Shown: positions 52,250 to 63,289 of the stretch, one piece after another
Position numbering within the stretch: the stretch's first letter is position 1
Layout of the letters: every line of letters starts with the position of its first letter
NCBI RefSeq assembly: GCF_000524195.1
Contig: NW_020170410.1
Location: 658,574 to 722,573 of the forward strand
Origin: Echinococcus granulosus
Taxonomy: Eukaryota > Platyhelminthes > Cestoda > Cyclophyllidea > Taeniidae
Reading direction: 5' to 3'
Length of the DNA: 64,000 nucleotides
Translations under genes and position numbers: made by a program
Notes under the pieces: model-generated
Database searches by the model: none
Seen by the model: only the letters and a program-made list of their open reading frames with translations
What the model was told of the DNA's origin: nothing

Positions 52250-52833
52250 TTTCACTCTGCTCTCAATAACTACTAGTTTAATAGGTGGCAATATTATCTT
52301 GTACCAGTTTTATTTACTTTAGGAAAAAAGAAGTTCAGTTAAAGCCCAGAGAAATTGATCCTTTCTTCTTAAACTTTAACTTAAAATGAACACAAAAATC
52401 AAAACTCTGGAAAGTAAATTGCATTGAGAAAGACTGGAAAAGAAAATCGCCTTAAGCCCGATTTGGTGATTAAGATAAAATCGAGCTACCTCAATTTATT
52501 TTGTATGTGTGAACGATGTAATCTGCGCAATCGCTGATACAATGTTTTTGCCACTCAAAAAAGCTGATTTGGTGAAAAAAATATATAAAAGTGGACGCCT
52601 CCTTCAATAAAATAATATAGGCTATTCAGTTGTGCTTATAGCAATGTAAAATCGCAGTCAACATGCACCAAAAATTGGTGATGAAATGAGGACGGTAAAA
52701 TTCAAGGATGCATAAGTGTTCATACAATTTTTCGGGCATCAATCAGTAAATAAAGCATTAAGGTTCCGTGTCCGCTTGCACTTGCTCAAGAACTAATGCA
52801 GAAAATGTGTATTTATTCCAAAATCAAAGTTAA
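52250..52833. other. AT-rich spacer between TRIM elements 1 and 2
   Basis: 584 bp with no gene and no recognised repeat. Confidence 0.45.
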
Positions 52834-53028
52834 TGAAATACGATTGTGGTCTATCCCTCGGCATTAGTGAGGCTCCACTTTTGTACTTTGAATTGGCTCT
52901 CTTGTACCTCGCTGGGTGGGCTGGTCTTTCGGGCCATGCTAATAGCTCAGCCACCTTCTCCGCGCTGAATATATATTCTGCTGAGTATTTTGTCTTCTTT
53001 CGTCTTCAGAGAGTTTCGGGACGCTACA
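52834..53028 (+). repeat. 5' LTR of TRIM element 2 (type A)
   Basis: TGAAATACGATTG to GGGACGCTACA. Contains the TATA-like palindrome GAATATATATTC at 52967-52978. Confidence 0.88.
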
Positions 53029-53032
53029 TTTG

Positions 53033-53050
53033 TGGCATCGGAAAGGGAAC
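53033..53050 (+). other. Candidate primer-binding site, TRIM element 2
   Basis: TGGCATCGGAAAGGGAAC, four bases after the 5' LTR and alignable with the site in element 1. It looks partly like leucine-tRNA sites used by some LTR elements; this is inference. Confidence 0.5.
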
Positions 53051-53600
53051 CCGATCTTAAAGGACATGTATCCTGATTTTCCACTTCTGCGTGATGAGCC
53101 TTAGTGGAGCGGAAGAAGTACATATGCTACGGATGGGAGAATGATGATGACCCCTAATAGAAGGGTTTAAGTCGACCTCTACCTTCGGCACCTATCCCAG
53201 TCCCGTGTTCTGAAGAAAAGCTATTAACAACTGAAGCGACACTAGCCGTGAACCATCTGGAAGTTTCGTTACAGATTTCCCCTACCGTCCCCCATGGATC
53301 TGTTTTAAATCTTGTATTCCCTTATTCAAATCTGCTTTTAGGCCAGTGTTCCTGCATCTATCTATCGACACGCATGATGGCCAGCGCAATTCCCCGTCCT
53401 GAATCAAGTTCCTAAACCAGACGAAACTTCAGATCCAGTTAAGCTGCCAAGAGGGATCAGTGACGTTGAGGTTAAGTATATCCTGAGTTGCACGCTAATT
53501 TGGTGACTGGCACGGTCGGATCGCGGGTGTTTCTTTACAGCACCGACTACGTTGTAATGGCTGACGCGAGATGTTGACTTGAGGGAGCGCCGGGGACGGC

Positions 53601-53622
53601 GCTCAAAAGAGGAGGCAGGCCA
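53601..53622 (+). other. Polypurine tract, TRIM element 2
   Basis: GCTCAAAAGAGGAGGCAGG, then CCA, directly before the 3' LTR. Conserved with element 1 and, more loosely, element 3. Confidence 0.7.
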
Positions 53623-53816
53623 TGTAATACGATGGTGGTTTATCCCTCGGTATTGGTGAGGCGCAGCTTTTGTACTTTGGACCAGCCTTCTTGTGCCTCG
53701 CTGGGTGGGCTGGCCTTTGAGCCATGCCAATAGCCCAGACACCTTTTCTGTGCTGAATACATATTCTGCCCGAGCATTATCTTCTTTCGTCTTCAGGGAA
53801 GTCTCGGGACGCTACA
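53623..53816 (+). repeat. 3' LTR of TRIM element 2 (type A)
   Basis: TGTAATACGATGG to GGGACGCTACA, with GCCATGCCAATAGCCCAG carrying a CCAAT box. A minus-strand open frame of 112 codons across this LTR and the interior is a by-product. Confidence 0.88.
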
Positions 53817-54891
53817 TAACCTTTTCGGAAAATGTCATTACCCCACTTAATACGAATTTTAATTAGATGTAATTACATTAAATTAGTGGTGGATTTTAAC
53901 ACAAGTCAGATGCAAAACGACTTTTTAGCTTTCATAGTTGTCTGACAGAACTTCTAAGTGTCATAATTTTTTCCGAGGAATAAAATTAACAAAATTAAGT
54001 AAAACAGAATAAAAATCAGGTGATTACGCGCAAGCGAAATCCTTCAACCTATCTACTGAACATTGTTTAGCGTTAGCGGTGATTTTAAGTCTCCTCCAAA
54101 ACTCTTCCGCATGATGGAAGAAAAAACCTGCAAAATGTTTAACAAACTACTGAGCTAAGCTAACCTTGAATAGGGATTAAAATTTGCTCTTCAATGTTAC
54201 CATCCACAGTAGTATTTAGTGACTTCAGGTTTTATATATGAGAATCAAATTTCGTTATCTTCCTCATTTCAATGTTTTTTTTGGCGCCGTTTTGCTAATA
54301 AAGCCAAATAATTGCTGATACGCATGCATTTAAGAGATTTGCCAGTTATTACTTACCAATGCCATTTAGACTGATTTGGTGTTAGGGCAAAATACCCAGA
54401 AATTTGTTTGAATAATCCTCTTACTGTGTCCCGCTTAGTTAAAAGTAGTTGAGTTTCCGATAGTAACTTTTTACAGGCAAGTGTTGTTAATTTAACTTCT
54501 TGTCGTTGTACTAGCGTTTAGCGTCGAAGAAGAGCGGATTTCCCATGTTAGGCATATCTTCAAAGCAGTGCTGTAATAGAGCGGTTCTTCTACGTAAAAA
54601 ACCCGTTCTGAGACCTTAATTTAGTACTTATTCGCTGTGTGCCTTTCGTAACGTCGTGTCTAAGCAAAACATTCATCTTAACTACTTGTGATTTGTACTT
54701 TCCACGGAGGCATAGGTAAAATTGCACACGTTGCTTACCATGCTGTCACGAATTCGGGTCTCAAATTGATCCTTTAGAAGGTATAGAACAAACAGGCTCA
54801 GATGTGTCAACCTATGACATCTGATGCAAACTGTGTAGTGCTGTCGTACTTGTCATTCATAAAGACGAAAATATGATTCTGACTTGTGATC
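53817..54891. other. AT-rich spacer
   Basis: About 1.1 kb with no open frame of note, no recognised repeat and no RNA gene. Confidence 0.45.
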
Positions 54892-55080
54892 TGTAATACG
54901 TTGGCTGTTTAACTCCCGGTTTTGATGAAGGATCACTTTTGTCTCGACTAATGTACCTCTCTGGGCGGCTGGCTGGCCTCCAAGCCATGCCAGTAGCCCT
55001 AGTAACTTTGCATGCTGAGCACATATTCAGCTAGAGCATTGTGTCCTTGTTCGTCTTTAGGAAATTTCCGGGGCGCTATA
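54892..55080 (+). mobile_element. Solo LTR, A/B mixed type, with 4-bp target duplication
   Basis: A 189-bp copy from TGTAATACG to GGGCGCTATA, flanked by GATC on both sides (54888-54891 and 55081-55084), a perfect 4-bp target duplication. The left part carries TGTTTAACTCCCGGTTTTG as in type B, whereas the right part, TGTTCGTCTTTAGG to the end, follows type A. It lies about 700 bp upstream of the gene at 55775 on the same strand. Confidence 0.85.
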
Positions 55081-55774
55081 GATCGGATTTGTCGGACTGA
55101 GTTACCTAGACGATATGAGATCCAAATAGGTCTATCGCACAGTACAAAACACTGTCTCTAATGGCTCGTTAGAATCGTCAACACGTCCTGCTGCATCAGG
55201 CCCTTCTATTGTTCATTGTCTCGTTCATTGATAGAGAGATTACAGTGGAATTGTTGAGGTCACTGACATGAACTCGCAAATCTGTTAGGCCTAGTAACTA
55301 CATAAAGAGTGAGTAGCTTGTCTTTTGCAGAACCGCGTCAAATAGAAGCCGGATATGTTAGAGCTAGGGATTCTTAATAACTAAACAGTTAAAGTTGTAA
55401 AGTTGAGCGCATAGATTGTGTATCAAACCTCTGCACTCGTCATCTCGAGTGTTGATGTAAACGTGTATTTGATGTATACATTAAAAAATATATTTGTTTG
55501 CATTTAATGCTGGTAAGAGCATATATGCAGCCTTAATTATTCCAACTGAAAAGATTTTACTTGATGCAGAATTAAGTTAACCGACGACATACAATCAAAG
55601 AATGTTATTTGTTATCGAAGTAAAATTCTAGTTTTGCATCAACTGTGCACAAAAAATTGTTTGCAATTACTTAACAAAAGTGCTTTCGTTTAAGTGTGCC
55701 AACGAGTAAACTATGTCCTTGAACCGAAAATACCGCGAAATACTGTGCATTTCCCGATATGCTAAATTACCTGG
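55081..55774. other. Upstream region of the 120-residue gene
   Basis: 694 bp between the solo LTR and the start codon. AT-rich words such as AAAAAATATATTTG (about 55484) and GCATATATGC (about 55519) could serve as promoter elements, but nothing decides this. An in-frame stop (TAA, 55763-55765) lies 9 bases before the start codon. Confidence 0.35.
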
Positions 55775-56137
55775 ATGTATCCTCGAAATGACTTTGCTGC
55801 ATTTAAGCTCAATTACATTGCCCTTGCCTTTGGCTTTGGAGTTTTAGTGCTAGGAACTTTGTTTCTTTTTATTTGTCGGAATTATGTTTACGATTATACT
55901 AACAAGGATCTCTTCTTACCATTTGGAATCCTGTTGATCATTATTGCAATTATATTAATGATCGCTTTTGGAGTACGCATTGGTCGGGATTGGATTAAAA
56001 GCACGGATTTTATGAAGTTAAATGAAGCTATTCTTCCGAGAGATGAACCAGAGCAACAGGATATACAGCCTCAGTCACCTCAGCATTCATTGATGACAGG
56101 TGCCTACAGCGTATTCAATACACAGTCACCAATTTAA
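55775..56137 (+). CDS. Small two-pass membrane protein, function unknown
   Basis: I do not recognise the family. The 120-residue product has a short polar N-terminus, a first hydrophobic segment at about residues 14-34, a loop of about 11 residues starting RNYVYDY, a second hydrophobic segment at about 46-67, and a hydrophilic tail. The stretch right after the second segment reads RIGRDWIKSTDF, a basic-aromatic run that looks constrained. The last 30 residues are rich in Q, P and S. Topology is uncertain; both segments are followed by arginine, so a hairpin is likely. The ATG is preceded by an in-frame stop 9 bases upstream, so it is the first possible start if transcription is unspliced. The frame has no intron and third-position variety typical of real coding sequence. 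It could be a single-exon gene, a last exon, or a retrocopy. It is much more protein-like than any other frame in the window. Confidence 0.72.
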   Translation: MYPRNDFAAFKLNYIALAFGFGVLVLGTLFLFICRNYVYDYTNKDLFLPFGILLIIIAIILMIAFGVRIGRDWIKSTDFMKLNEAILPRDEPEQQDIQPQSPQHSLMTGAYSVFNTQSPI

Positions 56138-59100
56138 AAAGAATGTACTTCTTGCTTTCATATGCGTCGTCAAATACAACCCTCTAGCTGTAAAATATTC
56201 AGCATAAAGTGCTTTTTACTTATTCGTGTGTGAATATCTGGGGAACTATATCTGCCAGGGAAATATTGTCTAATCTATTTTTGGCTTTTTGCGGTTAGTC
56301 ATTAGCCTAACGTAAACGGCATGTGGGTGCTAAAATTATGCTAATTGTCCAAAGCAACTCCAATTATTTAACCGTTTTTGTCTTGCTCCTGGGTTTTGTA
56401 TGATATCATAATTTATTGTAATGCTAAGTTAACCTGACTCCATTTGTATGCCTTTTACAATTATCATTTTCCCCTTCGATTTGTTAGCCATAGTTTTACA
56501 AAATCAAGCAACTTTTTTAACTGTGTCTTTATAAAAGCTAGTATGATATTGTTAAGCATTCTTTCCTTGGCCTTTTTGAGCATTAAATTTGCTGATTCAA
56601 GTTAAAAAGCCCTCGTACTGCTAATTTACCGGTAGCATATCCTGTACGGACTGAATAAGGAATATCGTGACGTCGTTTATGGTATACATGTTGAGTTTAT
56701 GCAAGTGTTACGTAGTTGTAAGATTGCTTTTGTTTCTCTACATATGGTGAGCGAAAAGTAATAAAATCCAAGAAAAAATCGTTAAGATTATATCTCGGCT
56801 TTAAAGCGAATCGCAAATCACAGGAGGACAAATATACTGTCTAGCGGCAATTATCATCCTATCATAAATTGATTTTTGCTTAGGTTGAATTTCGCATTAG
56901 CTTCAAATCATAAAGCAAAGCAGGATTTAACAAAATGCCAATTTATAGTGTGATATAAGCAAATTCGACGTGGGATCCTTAGTGAAAGGGACGCTTGTAG
57001 CGTTTTAACTTGAGCCGTCTCTACAATGATCATTGTTCCTTATTTCCTAACAGTCACTGCTTTAATAGACCAAAAGCGTAATGTTTTCATTTTATGTACC
57101 AATTCACTCCTTCCTTTGGACAAAACGATATAAACCTGGTCGCTTTCAGCCGATTTCTTCCTTTTAAACATGGTTATATACATTTCGAAAAGTAATTTCT
57201 GTCAAGAATTACGATGACTAACATTTCTTTTCCTTGAAATTTGTTTAAGGGTACAGAAATGAGGTAAAGCACGAATTGTTAAGCGGCCACATGAGACAGT
57301 GCTAAAAGTATGAGCAAAAAATATTCGAAATCTAGTGATCGGGATCTCGCATCAACTTGGTGACGCCATTAGAAACTAGTGCAGCTAAAAGACTTCCGTT
57401 TTTCAATGTCAGACAACAAGCTGACAGAAAATTCACTTATGTACAGACAAAATACTTTCCATCTTCAAGGTAAGAAGACCAGTTTTTCAGTTTGCAGAAG
57501 AAAAATCACTGAATGGCTTTCAGGAACTAAACTGGATTTGACGAGAAGGTTCTGATTTATGTATAAAATATCTGTGCAGCAATAAAATCACAAATCTCCA
57601 TGTAATTGAGATGTAGCAACATAGTTTTTGCTTTAAAAGTACTTGTATTTAAATGGCTGAAGTAGGCACCTGATTGCTTTATCACTTTGACACAATATTT
57701 CGAGGTTGTAAAAACACTCAAACTACTTTTGATCCCTCCCCCTTTTGTCTTTGATGACATCACTGACTCGTTTTCTGATGTCAAAATGCATATTATTTTT
57801 CTAAATGCGTAAAATATAGGGGTGATCAGTTTTGAATTCAATTAGTGAAATTTTTTATTATTTTCTGATGCTTTTAAAAGGCGATGACGCTAAAAGGGGC
57901 CAGGGCATATCCTCAAAATTGACACCCAGGTCGCACCATCTTAATGCTTTAATGTAACAGCCGTTCGTAAAAATTGACAATTAGATGTGCTCGATGTTGA
58001 GCATTTTAATTTACATTAATTAAACTTGTATCTCAAGCCATTTGAGACATTCAATTTATCCTCTTGGTGATTAACCATTCAAATCAACAGTGGGACAAAA
58101 CAGGCGGCTTAAAATCATAAAGTGGCAGCCAAATCTTGTAAGCCCCCAAGAAACATAATTGTCATCTTAAATTATTACAGCTCTAAAGTTGGTCGCGTAA
58201 GAGCAAGTTTTGGCATTTTTGTAAGTCTTGACATGGAAATTGCATGTGCTTTCCCCGAAAATGACGAGACTCTGAACTCCACTACTAACAAAAGCACATT
58301 GTTCAGATCGGACAAGGTTGGATAAGCTTGTCAATACAAATACCTAACTGGTGCTTAAAATACGGAAACAGCTAGCTAGAAATTGTACTGACAGTAGTTT
58401 ATGTAGAGTCTGTGTTATCTCCATAATTTTGTATTTCGCTCCGATGCCCTTAAGTACCTACTTCAGTGTCTTTAAGTGTCGGTAAATCATTTTTGTGAGC
58501 ACAGGGGTTTGTCTCGTTTCTTAAAGGAATTGTAGCCTTCGGTCTCTACTAAAATGGACTTCAAGGGTAATTTTATAGACGTGTAAGTGGGTTAATGATT
58601 CTTATATCAAATGCCTATGATGGCTGTTGTAAAATCAGTATAGCCACATAGAGACCTAAAAAAAGTGAAACATGAAATGTAAGTGATAGGCTCGCAAAAA
58701 ACATTGGGTCTAAACTATAGAAGACTCTCTTTGACCATATAAATCAAAAATTTTAATTTTTAAAGAAGTAGTTTTAGTTTGGTGCAATGTATTGCTGGTC
58801 CGAGAATTCAACAGCAAAAACAAATGTATACAAATAAATCCCTGTAAAAACAATTAATAATAACCTTTTCAAAGTGGTCTAAGGAAGTAAAGAGAGGAAA
58901 ATCGGTTCTTTAAATGGATTCCTCCTCCTCTGAATTCAGGCGGATGAGCGTCAGAAGATTGACCTTTATAGCAACATTAATGAACCTTCCTGTGGGACAT
59001 AATGAAGTAGGTACTTTCAAAGCGGTTCTGCTCAGTTGTCGGATGCATTTAAATCCCGGACGGATTAAGCCACAAAGCTGAGAGATGATGGCGTCTGGCT

Positions 59101-61439
59101 GATAATTCAGTTAATCGAAATTAATCTTATTCAAATGACATCCCGTCTCCCTATCAGCCACCTGTCAGCTAAAAAACTAAGACCGCCATCACGCTGGAGC
59201 TTTTAACTATTTGATTACTTCGTTCACGTTATGATTAGCACTTCACTCTCTCTTCACGTTTCTTCTTCTTCAAAGCCTAATTAAGATGGCTACATTTAGG
59301 GCATTGAATATGGCATCTGCTACTAAATGTTCAAATAATGGACACCTGAATCACATAGAGATTCAGTTTGTCTAAAAGCATCTATTTGTTTACTTGGAAC
59401 GCCCTTGGGCGTGCCCTAATGAGAATTTGATAGAAATACCGAGCTAGCAAGAAAGGGTAGAGTAATTTGCGTGACTAGATCTAAAACTATTTACTCCATA
59501 CTGCTGTGCAAAATCAAATGATTGCCTTGATTAGCAGCATGCCAAGTACTGTGGTTAATATATCAAACATTAATGGACAAAAAGAAGCCCCCATAGTAGT
59601 ATCCAAAATGGAATCTTTCGTGCGTTGGCCAAAGTAAACAGGCGAGTAATTTTTTTTTCTAGTGGGAATTTTACAATGGTGACTTGAAGTGGAGTAGGCT
59701 TTTGTTATAGTATGTGGATTAGATAAGTCATTAATGGAAAACAAAGGAAGGTTACTCGAGCGGGGTAGGTTATGCGCAGTATTTTTCTCTTACTTTTATT
59801 TTCGATAAAAAATCCCAATTAGCGAGACAATTTAAATAGAACCGCGACTTCAAATTCTGCATGCACAAGGGAGGATGCTACTGCAAGGATAATGTAGAGA
59901 ATAGTAAGTGTTAATTGCCTTCCACTTATGTCCATATCACGGTGGATGGCGACAGTGTTAGCGGTAAATAAAGTGGAACAGCGGATGCGCAGATATCTAC
60001 TGATACCTAAAATGGCTTCAGACACAGATTTTGTGGTAATGTGGTGCCCCTATTCTCAACAATAAAAAATTTGTATAGAGTCAGTATTCCAGCCGGCAGT
60101 AGCACTGCACGGTAGGCTGCAGTAGATCCCATTCCACCTTAAGTGTGAAAAATGCTTCACCCTGGTAGGGAACGGACGTATAATCTGCCATGCAAACGAA
60201 TAGAAGTCGAAGCCTTCTGTGAGAACTGATAGCAGTTATTTCTATGACAAACTTCCACTTCGACTCTGAAGTTAAAACTGGCTGTACGGAAAGATTAAGC
60301 AAAACTGACAGGTCTTCCGCCCTGTCTAAGCTTTCCAATTGCTAGTTAAAAGCGGGATTAAGTGTTTGAATGTAGCATTAAAATGTATCAGATGAAGATC
60401 TTTACTCCCTGAATTTAAAACATGAGAACCCCCTGTCGAATGTACTCCTCAATGATAAAAATACCATCAAGTGGTTAATAAGTGAGAATATATTCAAAGT
60501 ATAAACTACCGAAATTCTTGAATTTCACAAAAGCTGATTCCAAAATACACAATAATTAACCCACAGTCTACACCAAAATTAGCAATACTAAGTTCATTCG
60601 GCATTTTTCTGGCATTAGTGAGGATACCAGTATAGGTACTTAAATGTCTTACGTAAACTTTATGTTTGGTGCTCTGTGTCTATTTGAAAGCAAAGAGAAT
60701 ACACTTTTGTCACCTCAAAACCATTAAATATGTGCAGTTTGAGAAAATTATGGGGAATTAAAACAAGTGAAACTTTTTAATAGAATTCGGTAATATTATC
60801 GAAAGTGCGTGTTGACAGTTACCAGCAGGTCCAAGCACAGTGAGGAGGAGAGCAGAGGAGAACTTTAATGATCCGAAAGAGCGTAGTCTGTCTAGGAAAT
60901 AGGCGTCATGCTTGAAGAATATTTTTCCACCTGGTTCAAATTTCCAGCCATTATTAGACGTCTTTTAGGGTAAAAGGTTAGAAAACTTATGAATTCCAAC
61001 TTAAATTGTCTGTAAGTCTAAATGTAAGTTGTTTTTTCGACTTAAAAGGGCAGTAACCCAAGCAATCTAGTAGAAAATTCTCTCTTTGTTCATTTAATAT
61101 CAACTGATTTTATTGGTGGAAAGGGATTTTATTTATTGTTTCCAAGAAGGTGTGGAGTGAATTCTGTCTGCTAAAAATGTCTTAAGCATAATACTTCAAA
61201 ATTTATGAATTTAGGATAGGTAGAAACTTTTGTTTCAGTGTGCCGAAGTACTCCGTGATTCTATTAGCGGAGCTGCATGCCTTTCAGACTTTTTGATGAT
61301 TCCCATTAGATTATTAAAGATCACTTTTGAAACCCCAGTAAGTTAGCCGAACACTAAACACTTTAAAAATTCATGATAAATTCCACACCTCTGAGAGTAT
61401 CTTTAGACTTATTCTTTTTAGTCATATTCTATCCAACTA
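56138..61439. other. Unassigned stretch, no supported gene
   Basis: The first part is presumably the 3' untranslated region of the upstream gene. Beyond it, short frames up to 94 codons (57557-57841 minus) and two minus-strand frames at 59819-60338 show no recognisable domain. No LTR of the family recognised. Confidence 0.4.
56760..56765 (+). terminator. Possible polyadenylation signal (AATAAA)
   Basis: AATAAA about 620 bp after the stop codon of the 120-residue gene. The hexamer occurs by chance in AT-rich DNA, so the link to the gene is tentative. Confidence 0.25.
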
Positions 61440-61632
61440 TGATAATACTGCATTCGTTTAAATTTAGAGTTAACCACTTCAGCTCCTCCGTCTTTAAGTT
61501 TCTTATCACTGTCATGGTGGTAAGGTTATTCATCTGTGCCTATGGCCTGCCAGCCCTTCTTGAACTAGTAACCAACATTCCTCCGCACTAGTATACCTCA
61601 TTATCCTTTTAGAGATTAATCGAGATGTCGCA
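61440..61632 (+). mobile_element. Very old LTR copy, type B-like
   Basis: From TGATAATACTGC to GATGTCGCA, 193 bp. GCCTATGGCCTGCC, AGCCCTTCTTGAACTAG, AACATTCCTCCGCACTAG and CATTATCCTTTTAG follow the order of type B landmarks with many substitutions and small deletions. The 72-codon open frame across it is a by-product. Confidence 0.58.
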
Positions 61633-62378
61633 TGACATTTTCAAAAGTCAAAAATGCTTCAAGTGTGCAGACTAAATCTGCAAAACTTATGCCATACATT
61701 AATAAGCTAAAAGCCAATTCAAATCACAGATAAAGTTATTCGGTAAGTTTACAGCACCGAGGTGTTAGTAACTATCATTACTACAGCTACATGCCACCGA
61801 AAATGGGGAATCTGGATTGCCACCAAATCTTAACTATTTCCGATAAAAGTTAAAAGTTTAATGTAATGTAATGTAAGCTTTTGTTTAACTAGAATAAAAA
61901 CGATAATAAAACCCACTATTTGACGCTTGATGGACTTATAATTTCATAAATGATCTTCAATTTAATTAACAATCAAGACTACTGTTACTGAAGCATCGTC
62001 TTTTATCATAAGAATCCTTACCTATTACAAAAGTGTTTTCGGTATTTGATTTTGCCTATCAATGCATAAGGCAGTAGCGTAAGGTAAGTTCTACTGAATT
62101 TTTTAACACAAAAGTAGGAGGGCTTGTGCGATGCAGTTACTGTAAGTGGAGCGCAATTACGGTGAGTGGACTAAAAGGAGGAGAGTGCTCTCCTATGCGT
62201 GTAGAGAAAACAGGAACATTTTAAGCTAGATAAAAAATAAAACTGATATCCTCCCCTGTAAATAAAAAGATTAATGATGCAACAAATTATTCCGTGTTGG
62301 GATGAATGTAACTTTAATTTTAATGTTTTGTAAATTTGACAACTCTGACTAAAAGAGAATTTATTTTATGGTGAATTA
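61633..62378. other. Unassigned spacer
   Basis: About 750 bp with no gene. A short local duplication (TAATG TAATG TAA) lies near 61861. No larger repeat seen. Confidence 0.4.
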
Positions 62379-62601
62379 TGCAATGCTTTGGCTGTTTGTT
62401 AAACTCTTCTTTTCGGTTTTGAGGGCACTTAAGGCTCCGCGTTGGTACTTTTCCTGAAAGGCATGGTATCTGGGCGACGCCAGTAGACCCCAGCCAATTC
62501 GTACAATAGCAATACATATTCTGCCCTAGTATTATAATTTTCCTCGATTTTACTAAAGACTTAGAATACTATGTTGGCGACAGAAGAAAGGAAACGCTAC
62601 C
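62379..62601 (+). repeat. 5' LTR of TRIM element 3
   Basis: Starts TGCAATGCTTTGGCTG and contains GGCTCCGCGTTGGTACTTTT and CATATTCTGCCCTAGTATTA. About 28 bp longer than usual near its 3' end. Confidence 0.75.
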
Positions 62602-63289
62602 TTTGGGTCAACTGCACCAATTTCTATCTCAGTATGCTGAATGTTAATGTGACGGAGGAAGAGCATAAGCTAGGAACGGAGGATTCTGTAACTACGCCTA
62701 ATAGAAGGCTTTGACTGACGTTTACCTTTGCCAACTACCCAGTACCGCGTTTTTCAGGAATGCCATTACTATCTGAAATGGCACTGGCCGTGGCCGTGAA
62801 CCACCTAAAATAGTTTGCTACGGAGTTGCCTATGGTACTTCTACGTGGTGAACGTGTAATACCTCCTCCACCTCTCTACTAGCTGGATGGAACGCAGACA
62901 GATGTCTGGCCAGCTTTGGAATGAAAACAAAGTGCTGAGGAGCAGCGGAGGCGAAAACTTATCCCACAAATTCATATGAAACCTGTCCTTTACTCATTCA
63001 GCGCCTTTAGGTCAGAATTTGTACGATTACCAATGGATTAGGTGATGGCCAGCACATTTCTCCTTCCCCAATGCAGATCTCCAACAGGACAAAACTTCTA
63101 ATCTTGTTGAATTGCCATGAGGGATCAATGGCATTGCAGTCCTCTCTCTCCGTTGCAGGCAAATTTGATAGCTAGTTAGGTTGGGTCTTTGAATTTTTTT
63201 CCTTGCAGCAGTGATTAGGTAGTAAAGACCTACGCGGGAGGTTGATCAAATGGAGTTTCGAGAAATACGCTTAAAATGATAGGAGGTTA

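Larger units (their letters stand above)
52834..53816 (+). mobile_element. TRIM element 2: complete miniature LTR element (type A)
   Basis: The element has two direct LTRs, 52834-53028 (195 bp) and 53623-53816 (194 bp), around a 594-bp interior without coding capacity. LTR ends are TG...CA. The LTRs differ at roughly 15% of positions by eye, so the insertion is old. A TGG-starting primer-site candidate lies at 53033 and a purine tract at 53601-53622. Compared with the other two interiors it lacks about 100 bp near 53300. Flanks TTAA and TAAC do not give a clean target duplication. The size and lack of gag or pol fit a TRIM; such elements are mobilised by other elements' proteins. Confidence 0.87.

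Noticed and set aside
53404..53742. 112-codon minus-strand frame
   Set aside because: It lies across the interior and 3' LTR of TRIM element 2. The LTR part is open in several copies only because the LTR lacks stops in that frame.
60081..60338. 85-codon minus-strand frame with fairly balanced composition
   Set aside because: No domain, no start context, no homologous copy in the window and no splice partner visible, so there is not enough to call a gene.
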